A DNA stretch of 64,000 nucleotides, from positions 752,319,603-752,383,602 of the forward strand of contig CM060922.1 in the NCBI GenBank assembly GCA_030737875.1, given 5' to 3'. Shown here one piece after another: positions 60,110 to 64,000 of this stretch (position 1 is the stretch's first letter; every line of letters begins with the position of its first letter). The notes beneath the pieces were generated by a model, which was not told the DNA's origin, did no database searches, and worked only from the letters and a program-made list of their open reading frames with translations. Made by a program: the position numbers and the translations under genes. Source of the DNA: Allium sativum. Taxonomy: Eukaryota; Streptophyta; Magnoliopsida; Asparagales; Amaryllidaceae.

Positions 60110-60540
60110 GAAATGAATTGAATTGAAAACGAATTCGAAATGAATTGAATTGAAAACGAATTCGAAATGAATTGAATTGAAAACGAATTCAAATTGAATT
60201 GAAAACGATTTCGAAATGAATTGAATTGAAAACGAATTCAAAATGAATTGAAAACGATTTCGAAATGAATTGAATTGAAAACGATTTCGAAATGAATTGA
60301 ATTGAAAACGAATTCGAAATGAATTGAATTGAAAACGAATTCAAAATGAATTGAAAACGATTTCGAAATGAATTGAATTGTAAACGATTTCGAAATGAAT
60401 TGAATTGAAAACGAATTCAAAATGAATTGAAAACGATTTCGAAATGAATTGAATTGAAAACGATTTCGAAATGAATTGAATTGAAAACGAATTCGAAATG
60501 AATTGAATTGAAAACGAATTCAAATGGAATAGAAAGCGAA
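60110..60540. repeat. 27-bp tandem array in long LTR copy B
   Basis: About sixteen imperfect units on the theme GAATTGAATTGAAAACGAAT plus TCGAAAT, with shortened variants. It creates spurious repeat-peptide ORFs on the minus strand. Confidence 0.9.
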
Positions 60541-63500
60541 TTGAAATGAATTCAAATTGAATTGAAATTCGAATTGAATAGAAATGAATTTTTTTAACGA
60601 ATTTATAAAGAAGAATTCAATTTTGCTTTGAATTGGAATAGAAGTTGAAATAGAATTTGAAACGAATTTAAAACTATTTATATAATTCGTTTTAAATAGA
60701 AATCGACGAAATATATATTATATATATTATATATATAATATAATGGCCTGAATAGAACGCGCCGCGCCGCGGCAGTTCGCGAATTTCGACCATTTATTTC
60801 AAACGGACATTACGGGAGATCCGACCGTCGGATTCTCCTAAAACCGGAACCGTTGGGTTCGTATCGAAAAGAGCTTTCTAAAGAAGGTTAGAAATTTGAA
60901 ATCTAACGGTTGGATTTGGAATTATGTCCAAATCAAATTCGAAAAAGGTCGCTGTAAGTGCAGTTCGATGGCCATTGATGGAAATCGACTGTACGGGCCT
61001 TGATAAAATTATTAAAAATAGTAATAATTTATGTAAAATCATAAGAAATGATTTGTGAAGATTTGGGATGAAAAACTCCATATTTGAAAAGATAAAAATA
61101 GATTTTTATCGAAATGAACTAGTTTTGAACTAGAAATATAATTCTATTTATTTTTAAATAAATAAATTGAATTTGAAAAGGGTTTTGAAAATAACCAAAA
61201 TTTCCAATGATTGCATTGGAGTGGATTTGAATCGAAATTGTCTTCGGAATATTTCGATGTTGGAATTTGTGATTATACGGATGTTGTTACGGGAATTTGA
61301 AAGATATATATTTATATCGTTATTTCCAATACGACATTTGTTAATCGTAGAATTTGATATTGAATATAAGTCGATATATTTTCTATTCAGAGCCTTATAT
61401 TGAATATCAAATGGGATTTGGGTTTGTCGTGAATGGTGTCTTCATTAACACTGTTCTTGAACCCAGTTGAGAAAAGATTAAATCTTTTTATTTAGATTTA
61501 ATGAAGTGTACCAATTAAATGATATTTAATTGGAATTGAATTGGTATTGATTTTTGGGTTTATCGTGAACAGTGTTTTAAATAACACTTGTTCTTTAACC
61601 CGATAATTAATCGAATGTGATTTGGGTTTGTCGTGAATGGTGTCTTCACTAACACTGTTCTTGAACCCAGTTGAGAAAAGATTAAATCTTTTTATTTAGA
61701 TTTAATGAAGTGTACCAATTAAATGATATTTAATTGGAATTGAATTGGTATTGATTTTTGGGTTTATCGTGAACAGTGTTTTAAATAACACTTGTTCTTT
61801 AACCCGATAATTAATGGAATGTGATTTTGGGTTTATCGTGAATCGTGTTTTAAATGACACTGATTCTTTAACCCAGATAATGATTAAAACTAAGTGGAGT
61901 TTTAATGAATCTTTAATTAGATTGAAAAGATCGAGAATGGAGTATCACCAGTTTTGCTCCAGGCGATAGTTAAATCTTTAATTAGATTTGAACGTGAAAT
62001 TTAGAAACTAACTGTCGGTTAGCCAAGCAGAATGGTTTTCTGGATATTGATCTGATGTTGGTTTCGGCCTTCGGGGTTAATATTTGGGGAATTATTCTCT
62101 TGATTAATTTACGGTTAGTGACTAATGAATTGGAATGAGGCGTATGTTGTGTTTGTGTAACACTTATTTAAAATATACGCGAGTTATTCGAAAAGACCGG
62201 GTTTATCCCATTTTGAATAACTGATACGACGATAAGTCGAAGATGAAGACGATGGTCGAAGACCGGAGGTCTTCACGTCGTTTGGGTGATAACTGATGAT
62301 CTTGATTGGGCTGTACACCCAAGAAGATGGAAACAGTTAGTGATCGTCCAGACGTACTTGGAGATCGATGGATATGCGGGGTACTAGGTGCCTCCGGTTT
62401 CGTTCAGACCCAGAACGGACTTGTAAATGGACTGTGTGTCTGACATCGGATTTCATTCTGTGTGACTGATATCGGTTGCATAGGATGGTTTGCCTGTGTG
62501 GCATGCTAAGATGCAAATGATCAAGGCTTCTGTTGAAAAGCAAAGTCTTGTGGTGATGATCAAAGCACGGCCTTTGTGGCGTAGCTTTGTGTAACGTTTA
62601 CCTCGCGTGTTTCACACCAGGTATGAACCAAAAACGGGAGACGGACCTCAGGGGGGACATGCGTTTTCTTTCTAGCTAGAAGTGGCGTCAGTGGTTTTAC
62701 ACGCCCTGACGAGTTTGACTTATGTGGTTGTTGCTGTTGCGAGGCGCCTCGGATTGATCGGTCGTTCTCGAACCGATGGAGTCATTTAGTTGGCTCATTT
62801 ACGCCCCAAAGGGCGGAGAAACGTATTGTTCAGGCATTATAATCCACTTCGTGTGGACCGGCCCTGACGATCCAAGGTACGGTTGCGGCTGTGCCTGAGG
62901 GGCGGGCTAGAGCGTCTCGAATCGGTTGAGGATCTTGCCCCTAGCCTCGGTTCATAGACGGAAATCCAATTTCCAAATACGAGACTTTGCGATTTTAATT
63001 GTAATCCTATATATGGCGACATAGTGGGATGGGGCGCTTATGCCGCCTATGATTGATACTTATGATTTGAAGTTGTTTTATACACTTATAATAGTATCAA
63101 ATGATTTGTTTTAAACGTATCAAGCATTCTTTGGCTGTTATAAGGGAAAACCCTATCCCCCGGCTTGCGTTGCATTGTGTGATAGGACCTGGGTCTTATA
63201 ACAGCTTCATTTTTCTTTATTTAGCATTGCGCTGTTTGCTTTATGCACTGGTATTCTTGGGAGGAAACCCGTTCCGTGTTATACGGCGTGGTCCCTTGAT
63301 TTACCTAATGATTTAAAATAAAGATTAATAACTGTTTTAGTTCTCACACCAGTCACATGACTGACCTGGAGTTTATTGTTTTAACCTAAACTCTGGGTGC
63401 CCTTATTTTGACACGGGCAGCTAGTAGTTTTGGTTTTGCAGATTTATATTCACAGGATCCTGGTTTACAGCTGGAACGATATCCGGAAAGCTTTGTATCC

Positions 63501-63729
63501 GTATATCTTCTTCTAGTTGTGTATTGTATTATTTTCCGCTGCTATGTATTTAAATGTAATTTAAATCTCTGATAATTCTGTGTATTATTCATTTTTACTC
63601 TGTATATTCTTGTAATCTGATGCATTGTTGTTATATACAATGAAACGTTCTTCTGTATGCGTTCTGTTGTGTCGTGTTCTCGAACTACCCGTCGCTTTCC
63701 TTTACGGGGAAGTTACGGGTCTTCACATT

Positions 63730-63741
63730 TGGTATCAGAGC
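63730..63741 (+). other. PBS of long-LTR element copy B (initiator tRNA-Met)
   Basis: TGGTATCAGAGC on the plus strand, two bases after the LTR end. Confidence 0.92.
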
Positions 63742-64000
63742 TTTGGTTTACAAAGCTAGAGAACAAAGCACATTGGAACCATACGAAAGAATTCATCAGA
63801 TATTGGATTAGTAATATCCAATTAGAATGACTCGTTAGAGATGGGATCAGTAGTATCCTAGAACGAGTGTGAAGAGTATATTTTTAAAATGAAAACAAAA
63901 TTTGTTTTGAAAATTTAAATCAACTATTCGTATTTGGTTATTTATTTATATTGATGTGGACAATCCAGTATATATAGATTTTGCGTATACGTCTGATCCG
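63742..64000 (+). other. 5' leader of long-LTR element copy B
   Basis: Non-coding leader after the PBS. It contains a short repeated motif (GGATTAGTAATATCC and GGATCAGTAGTATCC) that is nearly palindromic. Gag is expected beyond the window. Confidence 0.6.

Larger units (their letters stand above)
57002..63727 (+). mobile_element. 5' LTR of a long-LTR Ty3/gypsy element, copy B (plus), 6,726 bp
   Basis: Starts TGTAACAACCCG and ends CGGGTCTTCACA (imperfect terminal inverted repeat, 9 of 12), followed after two bases by a PBS. This fixes it as a 5' LTR inserted in the Tat pol; the flanking five bases are TAGGG. It contains a duplicated U3 block (57400-57545 and 57568-57710), a GC-rich leader (58010-58266), tandem arrays (58706-58994, 60110-60540) and twin hairpins (59329-59448). 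No gene lies inside. At 6.7 kb it is very long for a plant LTR. Confidence 0.92.
36058..64000 (-). mobile_element. Ty3/gypsy Tat/Retand-like element (minus), split by two insertions, runs off right edge
   Basis: Pieces in order on the minus strand: archaeal-type RNase H and integrase (55222-56996), hypervariable 3' region with tandem repeats and an antisense ORF (52231-55221 and 37650-38455), PPT (37640-37649) and 3' LTR (about 36058-37639). The LARD (38456-52225) and the third long-LTR element (57002 onward) are later insertions. RT and everything upstream must lie beyond 64000. The second, archaeal-type RNase H, the GPNWEGPY integrase C-terminus and the antisense ORF place it in the Tat group, closest in layout to Retand. 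Confidence 0.8.

Noticed and set aside
60056..60523. Repeat-peptide ORFs (NSFSIQFISKSF type)
   Set aside because: Created by the 27-bp tandem array, whose unit is a multiple of three; not a gene.
63728..63745. tRNA-like sequence GGTATCAGAGC
   Set aside because: This is a primer-binding site next to an LTR end, not a tRNA gene; no cloverleaf can be drawn around it.

Overview
This is plant nuclear DNA made almost entirely of nested LTR retrotransposons. I find no complete host gene, no tRNA or rRNA gene and no CRISPR array. Every primer-binding site (PBS) I can see is the plant-type TGGTATCAGAGC, or one variant of it, complementary to initiator tRNA-Met. The pol fragments belong to plant-specific Ty3/gypsy lineages: a Tekay/Del-like chromovirus and a Tat/Retand-like element with the archaeal-type second RNase H. 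The high AT content and dense nesting suggest an angiosperm, probably a eudicot with a TE-rich genome. The species cannot be named from this window.

Left block (1-25952): one arm of a very long LTR (minus orientation, running off the left edge) was split by an 11.1 kb Tekay-type element (5759-25795, duplicated target CTCGT). Its gag-pol (18237-22609, minus) has nine in-frame stops and one frameshift. That element's 3' LTR was later split by an 8.9 kb relative (8329-17252, duplicated target TAACC) that has LTRs, PBS, polypurine tract (PPT) and gag but no pol. It is a TR-GAG-type non-autonomous element sitting about 45 bp upstream of its relative's TATA box.

Middle (25953-36057): an unassigned AT-rich stretch with a weak exon-like piece; the gag and 5' LTR of a decayed SIRE-like Ty1/copia element (minus); an old LTR-like remnant; a 22-bp tandem array; and a second long-LTR copy (plus) starting at 31386.

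Right block (36058-64000): a Tat/Retand-like element (minus) supplies a 3' LTR, PPT, hypervariable 3' region, integrase and archaeal-type RNase H. An antisense 189-204 aa ORF lies between pol and the 3' LTR, with a promoter-like TATA, splice donor and splice acceptor on the same antisense strand. Two later insertions split the Tat element: a young 13.8 kb LARD without protein-coding capacity (38456-52225, duplicated target ATCCC, two 5,060-bp LTRs about 99.6% identical) and a third long-LTR element (57002 to beyond the right edge, LTR 6,726 bp).

Functionally, the TR-GAG and LARD elements keep only cis signals (LTRs, PBS, PPT, plus gag in the TR-GAG) and must borrow pol from autonomous relatives. 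The resident Tekay pol is dead. The least explained signals are four homologous hairpins with compensatory stem changes in the transcribed part of the Tekay/TR-GAG LTRs, the split antisense unit of the Tat element, its 86-bp tandem array, and dense GTCGAC or CGACATG motif arrays upstream of the LTR TATA boxes.
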